Positions 28,508-35,962 of a DNA stretch of 64,000 nt are shown here, piece after piece. Under the pieces are notes generated by a model that was given only the letters and a program-made list of their open reading frames with translations, made no database searches and was not told where the DNA came from. The stretch's first letter is position 1, and each line of letters opens with the position of its first letter. Position numbers and translations under genes: made by a program. Source of the stretch: Pseudomonas sp. Q11 (GTDB taxonomy: Bacteria; Pseudomonadota; Gammaproteobacteria; Pseudomonadales; Pseudomonadaceae); contig NZ_JAKNQY010000014.1 in the NCBI RefSeq assembly GCF_024494355.1, positions 97,082-161,081 on the forward strand. The letters are read 5' to 3'.

Positions 28508-30280
28508 ATGTGCGGATTAGCTGGAGAGTTACGTTTCGATCAACAACCTGCGGACCTTGCGGCCGTAGAGCGAATCACCCATCACCTGGCCCCTCGCGGC
28601 CCCGACGCGTGGGGTTTCCACAGTCAGGGCCCCATTGCCCTGGGCCATCGGCGCCTGAAAATCATGGACCTGTCCGACGGCTCGGCCCAGCCAATGATCG
28701 ACAATCAACTGGGCCTGTCCCTGGCCTTCAACGGCGCGATCTACAACTACCCTGAATTGCGCGCCGAGCTGGAAGGCCTGGGCTACGCCTTCTATTCCGG
28801 TGGCGACACCGAAGTGCTGCTCAAGGGCTATCACGCCTGGGGCGAAGCACTATTACCCAAGCTCAATGGCATGTTTGCCTTCGCCATCTGGGAGCGTGAC
28901 GCCAAGCGGCTGTTCATCGCCCGCGACCGTCTCGGCGTCAAGCCGCTGTACCTGTCGCGCACCGGCCAGCGCCTGCGCTTTGCCTCGGCGTTGCCGGCGC
29001 TGCTCAAGGGCGGTGACATCAGCCCGATGCTCGACCCGGTGGCGCTGAACCATTACCTGAACTTCCATGCCGTGGTCCCGGCACCCCGCACCTTGCTGGC
29101 CGGCGTTGAAAAGCTCCCACCCGCCACCTGGATGCGGGTCGAAGCCGACGGCACCACCGAACAGAAAACCTGGTGGACCCTGCCCTACGGCCCACGGGCC
29201 GATGAGCAAAACCTGAACCTGCAAGACTGGATCGACCGCGTACTCGACAGCACCCGCGAAGCGGTTGCCATTCGTCAGCGTGCCGCTGTGGATGTGGGCG
29301 TGCTGCTTTCCGGCGGTGTGGACTCGAGCATGCTGGTGGGCCTGCTGCGCGAGGTTGGTGTAGAAAACCTTTCCACATTCTCCATCGGCTTCCAGGATGC
29401 CGGTGGCGAGCGCGGTGACGAGTTCCAGTATTCGGACTTGATCGCCAAGCACTACGGCACTCACCACCACCAGTTGCGCATCGACGAAAAAGAAATCATC
29501 GAACAACTGCCGGCGGCGTTTCGTGCCATGAGCGAGCCGATGGTCAGTCACGACTGCATCGCCTTCTACCTGCTGTCGCGGGAAGTGTCCAAGCATTGCA
29601 AAGTGGTGCAAAGCGGTCAGGGCGCCGATGAACTGTTCGCCGGTTACCACTGGTATCCACAGGTGGACGGCGCCAGTGACCCGTACGCGGCCTATCGCGC
29701 CGCATTCTTCGATCGCAGCTACGAGGAATATGCCGCCACCGTGCAGCCCAAATGGCTGACGGCCAACGACGCGGCCGGCGACTTCGTCAAGGAACACTTC
29801 GCCCAGCCGGGCGCCGACGCCGCGGTGGACAAGGCCCTGCGCCTGGACAGCACCGTGATGCTGGTGGACGACCCGGTCAAGCGCGTCGACAACATGACCA
29901 TGGCCTGGGGCCTGGAAGCGCGCACGCCATTCCTGGATTACCGACTGGTGGAGCTCTCGGCGCGGGTCCCGGCGAAATTCAAGCTGCCCGACGGTGGCAA
30001 ACAAGTCCTCAAGGAAGCCGCCCGACGGGTGATCCCCGGCGAGGTCATCGACCGCAAAAAAGGCTATTTCCCTGTACCGGGTCTCAAGCATCTGGAAGGC
30101 AACACCTTGGCCTGGGTCCGGGAACTGCTGCTGGATCCGAGCCAGGATCGCGGCCTGTTCAACCCGGCGATGCTTGATCGACTGCTGACCGACCCCAACG
30201 GCCAGCTCACCCCGTTGCGCGGCTCAAGGCTGTGGCAACTGGCTGCGCTGAACCTGTGGCTCAGCGAGCAAGGAATCTGA
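28508..30280 (+). CDS. asnO: N-acetylglutaminylglutamine amidotransferase (asparagine-synthetase type)
   Basis: Amidates the dipeptide to give the osmoprotectant NAGGN. 590 residues. The class II glutaminase domain starts with nucleophile C2 (MCGLAGEL) and has RGPDAWG and FNGAIYNYPEL. The synthetase domain has the PP-loop LLSGGVDSS near residue 265. Sequence alone would allow 'AsnB', but the next two genes are the NAGGN synthetase and the M42 peptidase that define this osmolyte operon. ngg starts three bases after the stop. AAGGACCT precedes the ATG. Confidence 0.93.
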   Translation: MCGLAGELRFDQQPADLAAVERITHHLAPRGPDAWGFHSQGPIALGHRRLKIMDLSDGSAQPMIDNQLGLSLAFNGAIYNYPELRAELEGLGYAFYSGGDTEVLLKGYHAWGEALLPKLNGMFAFAIWERDAKRLFIARDRLGVKPLYLSRTGQRLRFASALPALLKGGDISPMLDPVALNHYLNFHAVVPAPRTLLAGVEKLPPATWMRVEADGTTEQKTWWTLPYGPRADEQNLNLQDWIDRVLDSTREAVAIRQRAAVDVGVLLSGGVDSSMLVGLLREVGVENLSTFSIGFQDAGGERGDEFQYSDLIAKHYGTHHHQLRIDEKEIIEQLPAAFRAMSEPMVSHDCIAFYLLSREVSKHCKVVQSGQGADELFAGYHWYPQVDGASDPYAAYRAAFFDRSYEEYAATVQPKWLTANDAAGDFVKEHFAQPGADAAVDKALRLDSTVMLVDDPVKRVDNMTMAWGLEARTPFLDYRLVELSARVPAKFKLPDGGKQVLKEAARRVIPGEVIDRKKGYFPVPGLKHLEGNTLAWVRELLLDPSQDRGLFNPAMLDRLLTDPNGQLTPLRGSRLWQLAALNLWLSEQGI

Positions 30281-30283
30281 TCG

Positions 30284-32017
30284 ATGAAACCCCACAATCA
30301 ACGCCTGCTGCGGGGCCAGGCGCCCTCCTATGAACGTCTGCAGGCACGCCTGGCCGAAGACGGCAGCGAACTGGGCGCCGACCCGATCGCGGTGCACTGC
30401 GGCTGGGGCCGATTGCTGATCGGCCACACCTTCCCGGACCCGGCGAGCCTGGCCCAAGAGCTGCTCAATGAACAATCCGGCGAGCGCGACATTGCCTTGT
30501 ACGTCGCCGCGCCCCAGCAAATACTCGGGCTGGAGCCGGCGCAGCTGTTTCTCGATCCATCCGACACCTTGCGCCTGTGGTTCAGCGACTATCGCCAGGC
30601 CACCCGGGTATTTCGCGGGTTCCGGATTCGCCGGGCCCAGAGCGATGCCGACTGGCAAGCGATCAACCTGCTGTATCAGGCCCGGGGCATGCTACCCATC
30701 GATCCGCAACGGCTCACGCCGCGTCATGAGGGCGGGCCGGTCTACTGGCTGGCCGAAGATGATGACACCGGCGCGGTGATCGGCAGCGTCATGGGCCTGA
30801 ATCATCAGAAAGCCTTCAACGACCCTGAAAACGGCAGCAGCCTCTGGTGCCTGGCCGTGGATCCGCAGTGTTCGCGGCCCGGCGTCGGTGAAGTGCTGGT
30901 GCGCCACCTCATCGAGCACTTCATGAGCCGTGGCCTGAGTTACCTGGATCTGTCGGTGCTGCACGACAATCGCCTGGCGAAAAGTCTCTACGCCAAACTC
31001 GGGTTTCGAAATCTTTCGACGTTCGCCATCAAACGCAAGAATTGCATCAACCAGCCGCTGTTCCTCGGGCCAGGCCCCGAGGCGCAGTTCAATCCTTATG
31101 CGCGCATCATTGTCGAAGAAGCTCACCGCCGGGGCATCGAAGTCCAGGTGGACGACGCCGAAGGTGGATTGTTTACCCTGGTCCATGGCAGTCGCCGGGT
31201 CCGGTGCCGTGAATCCCTCAGCGACCTGACCAGCGCTATCAGCATGACCCTGTGCCAGAACAAAAGCCTGACCCACAAGGTGCTGAAGAACGCAGGCTTG
31301 AACTTGCCGGCCCAACAGTTGGCAGGCAATGCCGATGACAACCTGGCATTTCTCGATGAGCACGAACGGGTGGTGGTCAAGCCTCTGGACGGTGAACAGG
31401 GCCAAGGGGTAGCGGTGGATCTGCGCACGATTGAAGAGGTGCAGGGCGCGATTGAAACAGCCCGCCAGTTCGACACTCGGGTGCTGCTGGAAAGCTTCCA
31501 CGAAGGCCTGGACCTGCGCGTGCTGGTGATCGGCTTTGAAGTGGTGGCAGCGGCGATTCGGCGGCCGGCGGAGGTGATCGGCGACGGTCGGCACACCATC
31601 GGTGCGCTGATCGAAGCCCAGAGCCGCCGGCGACAAGCGGCCACGGGGGGTGAAAGCAAGATTCCGATGGACGCCGAGACCCAACGCACATTGAGCGCGG
31701 CAGGCTATGACTACGACAGTGTGCTGCCCGCCGGCAAACATTTGTTCGTACGGCGTACGGCGAACCTTCATACCGGCGGCGTGCTGGAAGATGTCACGGG
31801 CATCCTCCATCCGACCCTGAGCGAAGCCGCAGTACGCGCCGCGCGGGCGCTGGATATCCCCATGGTTGGCCTCGACCTGTTAGTGCCGGCGGCCGATCAG
31901 CCCGAATACGTGTTCATCGAAGCCAACGAACGCGCTGGCCTGGCCAACCACGAACCGCAACCCACTGCCGAACGCTTTGTGGATTTATTGTTTCCCCATA
32001 GTCAGGCGGTGGCCTAG
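30284..32017 (+). CDS. ngg: N-acetylglutaminylglutamine synthetase (GNAT + ATP-grasp fusion)
   Basis: Acetylates and joins two glutamines, the first dedicated step of NAGGN synthesis. 577 residues. A GNAT acetyltransferase module lies at about residues 105-255 (LWCLAVDPQCSRPGVGEVLV; SYLDLSVLHDNRLAKSLYAKLGF). An ATP-grasp ligase module runs from about 295 (NKSLTHKVLKNAGL; VVVKPLDGEQGQGV; near the end FIEANERAGL). Start and packing against asnO show co-translation. Confidence 0.93.
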   Translation: MKPHNQRLLRGQAPSYERLQARLAEDGSELGADPIAVHCGWGRLLIGHTFPDPASLAQELLNEQSGERDIALYVAAPQQILGLEPAQLFLDPSDTLRLWFSDYRQATRVFRGFRIRRAQSDADWQAINLLYQARGMLPIDPQRLTPRHEGGPVYWLAEDDDTGAVIGSVMGLNHQKAFNDPENGSSLWCLAVDPQCSRPGVGEVLVRHLIEHFMSRGLSYLDLSVLHDNRLAKSLYAKLGFRNLSTFAIKRKNCINQPLFLGPGPEAQFNPYARIIVEEAHRRGIEVQVDDAEGGLFTLVHGSRRVRCRESLSDLTSAISMTLCQNKSLTHKVLKNAGLNLPAQQLAGNADDNLAFLDEHERVVVKPLDGEQGQGVAVDLRTIEEVQGAIETARQFDTRVLLESFHEGLDLRVLVIGFEVVAAAIRRPAEVIGDGRHTIGALIEAQSRRRQAATGGESKIPMDAETQRTLSAAGYDYDSVLPAGKHLFVRRTANLHTGGVLEDVTGILHPTLSEAAVRAARALDIPMVGLDLLVPAADQPEYVFIEANERAGLANHEPQPTAERFVDLLFPHSQAVA

Positions 32018-32027
32018 GCCTTTTCTC

Positions 32028-32158
32028 TGTGGCGAGGGAGCTTGCTCCCGCTGGGCTGCGAAGCAGCCCCCTCCATCTATTACCGGGTTTGTGGGACAGG
32101 CCGGATATCTGAACGGCGACCGCTTCGCGGTCGAGCGGGAGCAAGCTCCCTCGCCACA
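32028..32158. repeat. REPIN inside the NAGGN operon
   Basis: GGCGAGGGAGCTTGCTCCC-type arms at 32028-32052 and 32134-32158, starting 11 bases after ngg and ending 36 before the M42 gene. Inner palindromes (CTGCGAAGCAGCC; ACCGCTTCGCGGTC) can add to the hairpin. Confidence 0.92.
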
Positions 32159-32194
32159 GGTTTCCCTTACTTAAACCTTCCTGGAGGAGTTTCC

Positions 32195-33385
32195 ATGATC
32201 AGCAAAATTCCCGAACCGGATCTCGAATACCTGCAAAAGGTCCTGCTGGAAATGCTCGCCATTCCCAGCCCCACCGGCTTCACCGACACCATCGTGCGCT
32301 ATGTCGCCGAGCGGCTCGAAGAATTGGGTATCGAGTTTGAAATGACCCGGCGCGGCACGATCCGCGCCACCCTCAAGGGCCGCAAGAGCAGCCCCGACCG
32401 GGCCGTGTCGGCTCACCTGGACACCATCGGCGCCTCGGTGCGCGCCATCAAGGACAACGGGCGCCTGACCCTGGCTCCCGTGGGCTGCTGGTCCAGCCGG
32501 TTTGCCGAGGGCAGTCGAGTCAGCCTGTTTACCGACACGGGCGTGATCCGCGGCAGCGTACTGCCGTTGATGGCGTCCGGGCATGCATTCAATACCGCCG
32601 TGGATGAAATGCCCATCAGCTGGGACCACATCGAACTGCGCCTGGACGCCTACTGCACCACCCGCGCCGATTGCGAAACGCTGGGGGTGGGCATTGGCGA
32701 TTATGTGGCTTTCGACCCTTTGCCGGAATTCACCGAGAGTGGCCATATCAGCGCCCGGCACCTGGACGACAAAGCCGGGGTCGCGGCGCTGCTGGCGGCG
32801 CTCAAGGCAATTGTCGACAGCGGCGAAGAGCTGTTGATCGACTGCCACCCGCTCTTCACCATTACCGAAGAAACCGGCAGCGGCGCGGCGGCGGCTCTGC
32901 CTTGGGATGTCAGCGAGTTCGTCGGCATCGATATCGCGCCGGTCGCACCGGGCCAGCACTCGAGCGAACACGCGGTGAGCGTGGCGATGCAGGATTCCGG
33001 CGGGCCCTATGACTATCACCTGTCCCGGCACTTGCTGAAGCTGGCCAGGGAAAACGAACTGCCGGCGCGCCGCGATCTGTTCCGTTATTACTTCAGCGAC
33101 GCCCATTCCGCCGTCACCGCCGGCCACGATATCCGCACCGCCCTGCTCGCCTTCGGCTGCGACGCCACCCATGGCTACGAACGCACTCACATCGACAGCC
33201 TCGCCGCCCTGAGCCGCCTGCTGGGCGCCTACATCCTCAGCCCACCGGTATTCGCCAGCGACGCCCAACCGGCCCAGGGTTCACTGGACCGCTTCAGCCA
33301 TCAACTCGAACACGATGCGCAGATGGAAAGCGATACCCGGGTGCCATCGGTGGACAGCTTGATTGGGCAGCGGTCGGATAACTGA
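32195..33385 (+). CDS. M42 family peptidase of the NAGGN system
   Basis: Dinuclear-metal aminopeptidase/glucanase-fold protein, 396 residues from ATG 32195 (CTGGAGGAGTTTCC upstream; the frame opens earlier, but that part runs through the REPIN). Metal ligands are visible: AHLDTIGA, HLDDKAG, TEETGSGAA, the aspartate of DIAP and the histidine of DAHS. It is the third gene of the osmolyte locus after asnO and ngg. A role in trimming or recycling the dipeptide is plausible but not established. Confidence 0.91.
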   Translation: MISKIPEPDLEYLQKVLLEMLAIPSPTGFTDTIVRYVAERLEELGIEFEMTRRGTIRATLKGRKSSPDRAVSAHLDTIGASVRAIKDNGRLTLAPVGCWSSRFAEGSRVSLFTDTGVIRGSVLPLMASGHAFNTAVDEMPISWDHIELRLDAYCTTRADCETLGVGIGDYVAFDPLPEFTESGHISARHLDDKAGVAALLAALKAIVDSGEELLIDCHPLFTITEETGSGAAAALPWDVSEFVGIDIAPVAPGQHSSEHAVSVAMQDSGGPYDYHLSRHLLKLARENELPARRDLFRYYFSDAHSAVTAGHDIRTALLAFGCDATHGYERTHIDSLAALSRLLGAYILSPPVFASDAQPAQGSLDRFSHQLEHDAQMESDTRVPSVDSLIGQRSDN

Positions 33386-33422
33386 GCAAAGATTCCAGAA
33401 TCTCAGTGCCAGTCATGACGCC

Positions 33423-33516
33423 ATCGCGAGCAGGCTCGCTCCCACAAGGAGACCTTCGTTGAGCATAAAGTGGGTGCTCGACGCCGGCCAACTGTGGGAG
33501 CGAGCCTGCTCGCGAT
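33423..33516. repeat. REPIN (GAGCGAGCCTGCTCGC type)
   Basis: Inverted arms 33423-33445 and 33494-33516, between the M42 peptidase and yheU genes. Confidence 0.93.
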
Positions 33517-33608
33517 GGCGCCGCAACAGACATCGCAAGCCCCAAGCCAGGCTAGCCGCAAAAGCCCTTTGGTCGTAGCATCGCGACATTGTCTAGCCGA
33601 GGTACCCC

Positions 33609-33836
33609 ATGCTGATCCCTTACGACCAACTCGAAGTCGACACGCTCACTCGCCTGATCGAAGATTTCGTGACCCGCGACGGCACCGACAATGGCGATGA
33701 CACGCCGCTGGAGACCCGCGTGTTGCGGGTCCGGCAGGCCTTGACCAAAGGCCAGGCGATGATCGTCTTCGACCCGGAAAGCGAACAGTGCCAGTTGATG
33801 CTCAAGCACGACGTGCCCAAGCATCTATTCGACTGA
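33609..33836 (+). CDS. yheU: YheU family protein (UPF0270)
   Basis: 75 residues, starting MLIPYDQLEVDTLTRLIEDF, the hallmark of the family. TPLETRVLRVRQALTKGQA and VFDPESEQCQLML complete it. Cytoplasmic; function unknown. GAGGTACCCC precedes the ATG. Its last 12 bases overlap the end of the convergent CsrA-like gene. Confidence 0.92.
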   Translation: MLIPYDQLEVDTLTRLIEDFVTRDGTDNGDDTPLETRVLRVRQALTKGQAMIVFDPESEQCQLMLKHDVPKHLFD

Positions 33837-34025
33837 ACAGACCTTGCGACTGGCCTGGGCCCTTTTTTTCTGAATCTTTTCGTATATCTCGGAGCGATGC
33901 ACGTCGATATGCCGTGGCGCTTCCACGCCGAAACGAACAGTGCTGCCGTTGACCGAGAGCACTCGGACGGAAATATCATCACCGATGGAAATCAGTTCAC
34001 CCACAGCGCGGCTAAGTACGAGCAT
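33825..34025 (-). CDS. rsmI: CsrA/RsmA-family RNA-binding protein, divergent paralogue (RsmI-like)
   Basis: 66 residues from ATG 34025 (TTAAGGACAAGAACC upstream). Post-transcriptional regulator that binds GGA motifs in mRNA leaders. The fold is intact: MLVLSRAVGELISIGDD, then VRFGVEAPRHIDVHRSEIY. The RNA-contact residues L4, R6 and R44 are kept, while residue 7 is alanine rather than the usual arginine or lysine. The tail (KKRAQASRKVCSVE) differs from RsmA and RsmE. The position next to the NAGGN operon matches what I recall for P. putida rsmI, so the symbol is by synteny and memory. Confidence 0.88.
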   Translation of the reverse strand: MLVLSRAVGELISIGDDISVRVLSVNGSTVRFGVEAPRHIDVHRSEIYEKIQKKRAQASRKVCSVE

Positions 34026-34176
34026 GGTTCTTGTCCTTAAGAATATCTGGACCTTGACCATGCCCGGCCCGCTTGAGGTTCTCAAGACACCCTCAAGAAT
34101 TCAGTAATGCCCTACAAACAACACTCTGGCAACTGAAGGAAACTTCCTGCAAAACCCTGTCAGATAGCGGGTTTAT

Positions 34177-34509
34177 TCAAGCGGCCGAAATCCGCGGACC
34201 GAACAGAATCACACTCGCACCCAGCACGCAGAGCGCCACACCCACCCAGTCGGAGCTCAGCGGCCGCGCTCGCTCCACCACGGCCAGCCAGCCGATCGAG
34301 GCGATGATATAGATACCGCCATAGGCGGCGAAGGCACGCCCGGCGTAAGTCGCTTCGATGCGGGTCAGCAACAGGGCGAACAGCGTAAGACTCAGCAGCG
34401 CCGGCGCGATCCACCAGGCGCTCTTGCCCTGGCGCAGCCACATCCAGAACGCGTAGCAGCCGGCGATTTCAAACAGCGCAGCGAGAAGAAACCAAAAGTA
34501 GTTGAGCAT
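34177..34509 (-). CDS. YnfA family membrane protein (UPF0060)
   Basis: 110 residues from ATG 34509 (MLNYFWFLLAALFEIAG, the conserved start; an ATG four codons earlier is not conserved). Four hydrophobic helices of the small multidrug resistance-like kind, with YAGRAFAAYGGIYIIAS and the ending ASVILFGPR. Inner membrane; some homologues have been reported as efflux pumps, but function here is open. Confidence 0.9.
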   Translation of the reverse strand: MLNYFWFLLAALFEIAGCYAFWMWLRQGKSAWWIAPALLSLTLFALLLTRIEATYAGRAFAAYGGIYIIASIGWLAVVERARPLSSDWVGVALCVLGASVILFGPRISAA

Positions 34510-34566
34510 GGGAGCGTCCATCAGGAGGGCCGAATGCCGCCATCCTGAGGACGCCGGGCACCCAGG

Positions 34567-35382
34567 TCAACTCGGGTTCTGTCGAGCCTTGGCGCGCATC
34601 TTGTCGGCCATGACGGTCATTTCGTCGTAGAGCAACTGCGGATTCTTCTGCTTGAGGGCCCAGGCCATGCGGCCTTGCTCGTGGGGCAGGATCATGAACT
34701 GGCCTTGGGCGACCTGTTCATAGATGTAGTCGGCAATATCGGCCGCGCTGATCGGCGAGCTTTCCAGCAACTTGCCAACCTGGGCTTTCATCGCCGGGGT
34801 CGGGCCGCGGAAGGAATCCAGCAGATTGGTCTGGAAAAACGACGGGCACACCACATGCACACCGACTTCCTGCTGCGCCAGTTCGATCAACAAACTTTCC
34901 GACAGCGCCACCACGCCGGCCTTGGCCACGTTGTAGTTGCTCATGGCCGGGCCCTGCATCAGGGCGGCCATGGAGGCGATGTTGATGATCTTGCCGTGGC
35001 TTTTTTCCAGCAACGGCAAGAACGCCTTGCAACCCTTGACCACGCCCATCAGGTTGATCGCGATCTGCCAGTCCCAATCCTCCAGGGACAGCTCACTGAA
35101 GAATCCGCCGGAGGCTACGCCGGCATTGTTGACGATGATGTCAATGCCGCCGAATTTCTCTTCGCAGGCCTGGGCAAACGCCGTCAGTTGGCTGTAGTCG
35201 CGCACATCACAGCGCTGAACGAAACCATCGCCGCCGGCATCACGCACCAGCCTGAGGGTTTCCTGAACGCCCGGTTCACTGACATCCGACAAGGCCAGTC
35301 GCCAGCCTTCGCGGGCCCAGCGCAGCGCGATTTCGCGACCCAGGCCAGAACCGGCACCGGTAATCATCATGCGATTTTGCAT
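34567..35382 (-). CDS. Short-chain dehydrogenase/reductase
   Basis: 271 residues from ATG 35382 (MQNRMMITGAGSGLGRE). The frame runs 49 codons further, but those codons are not SDR sequence. Cofactor loop TGAGSGLG, NNAG, catalytic serine in NIASMAAL and Y-x3-K in YNVAK. The C-terminus is extended (about 40 residues, charged). Substrate unknown; no informative partner nearby. Confidence 0.9.
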   Translation of the reverse strand: MQNRMMITGAGSGLGREIALRWAREGWRLALSDVSEPGVQETLRLVRDAGGDGFVQRCDVRDYSQLTAFAQACEEKFGGIDIIVNNAGVASGGFFSELSLEDWDWQIAINLMGVVKGCKAFLPLLEKSHGKIINIASMAALMQGPAMSNYNVAKAGVVALSESLLIELAQQEVGVHVVCPSFFQTNLLDSFRGPTPAMKAQVGKLLESSPISAADIADYIYEQVAQGQFMILPHEQGRMAWALKQKNPQLLYDEMTVMADKMRAKARQNPS

Positions 35383-35749
35383 AGCAAACAGCCTTGTTGT
35401 TCCGGGAGAGATGAGCCGAGTGTAGCGAAGGACCCCGCCGCACCCACGCTCCATCAGATTGCTGAATGGCGGGGGCAAACCTTGATAGGTTTTGAGGGAA
35501 CAACCCAGTGGAACCGCCTGTGGGAGCAAAGCTTGCTCGCGATCGGCGCGAGGCAGTTCTGGAAGATGGTGTCGCTTGCAGCGCGAGCACGCGTTACTCC
35601 CAAAAAACGGGTTCTTTCACGCCCCAAAAAGACTTTGAATTTTCTACAGGGCGCTACGGTCGTACTTATTAAGCCGCCCGGATTTAACGCATGCGTGCTG
35701 GTAGTTGAAAGTTGCATCACTCCAGAACTGACCAATAAGGAAATCAACA
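35383..35749. other. Intergenic region with one single REP
   Basis: 367 bases between the divergent SDR and DUF3309 starts. One unpaired REP lies at 35520-35543 (GTGGGAGCAAAGCTTGCTC...). The DUF3309 promoter should be in the last 150 bases; no convincing consensus was identified. Confidence 0.5.
35520..35543 (+). repeat. Single REP element
   Basis: One 24-base REP (GTGGGAGCAAAGCTTGCTCG plus CGAT) without an inverted partner nearby. Same subtype as those at the right edge of the window. Confidence 0.85.
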
Positions 35750-35902
35750 ATGGGCACAATACTCATCATTATCCTGATCCTCCTGCTGATCGGTGGCCTG
35801 CCGGTCTTCCCGCACTCCAGAAGTTGGGGTTACGGTCCGTCCGGAATCATCGGTGTCGTACTGGTAGTGCTGTTGATTCTGCTATTACTGGGCAAGATAT
35901 GA
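35750..35902 (+). CDS. DUF3309 small membrane protein, 50 residues
   Basis: Short gene easily missed by length filters. It begins MGTILIIILILLLIGGLPVF, followed by PHSRSWGYGPSGIIGV and a second hydrophobic stretch ending in LLLLGKI. This is the DUF3309 pattern: two membrane segments around a GYGPSG loop. ATAAGGAAATCAACA precedes the ATG and a strong terminator follows 20 bases after the stop, so it is a complete single-gene unit. Function unknown; homologues are often stress-associated. Confidence 0.88.
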   Translation: MGTILIIILILLLIGGLPVFPHSRSWGYGPSGIIGVVLVVLLILLLLGKI

Positions 35903-35915
35903 ACCACTAAGTGAC

Positions 35916-35949
35916 AAAAAAAAGAGGCCCGTTAAGGCCTCTTTTTTTA
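35916..35949. terminator. Bidirectional Rho-independent terminator
   Basis: Stem AGAGGCC (35923-35929) / GGCCTCT (35936-35942) with a 6-base loop. A run of A on the left and T on the right lets it serve both the DUF3309 gene (plus) and the LTA-synthase-like gene (minus). Confidence 0.9.
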
Positions 35950-35962
35950 TGCGCTGCACTGC

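Noticed and set aside
35600..35749. AlgU/sigma-22 or RpoS promoter before the DUF3309 gene
   Set aside because: Neither GAACTT-N16-TCTGA nor a convincing RpoS -10 is present; only weak partial matches.
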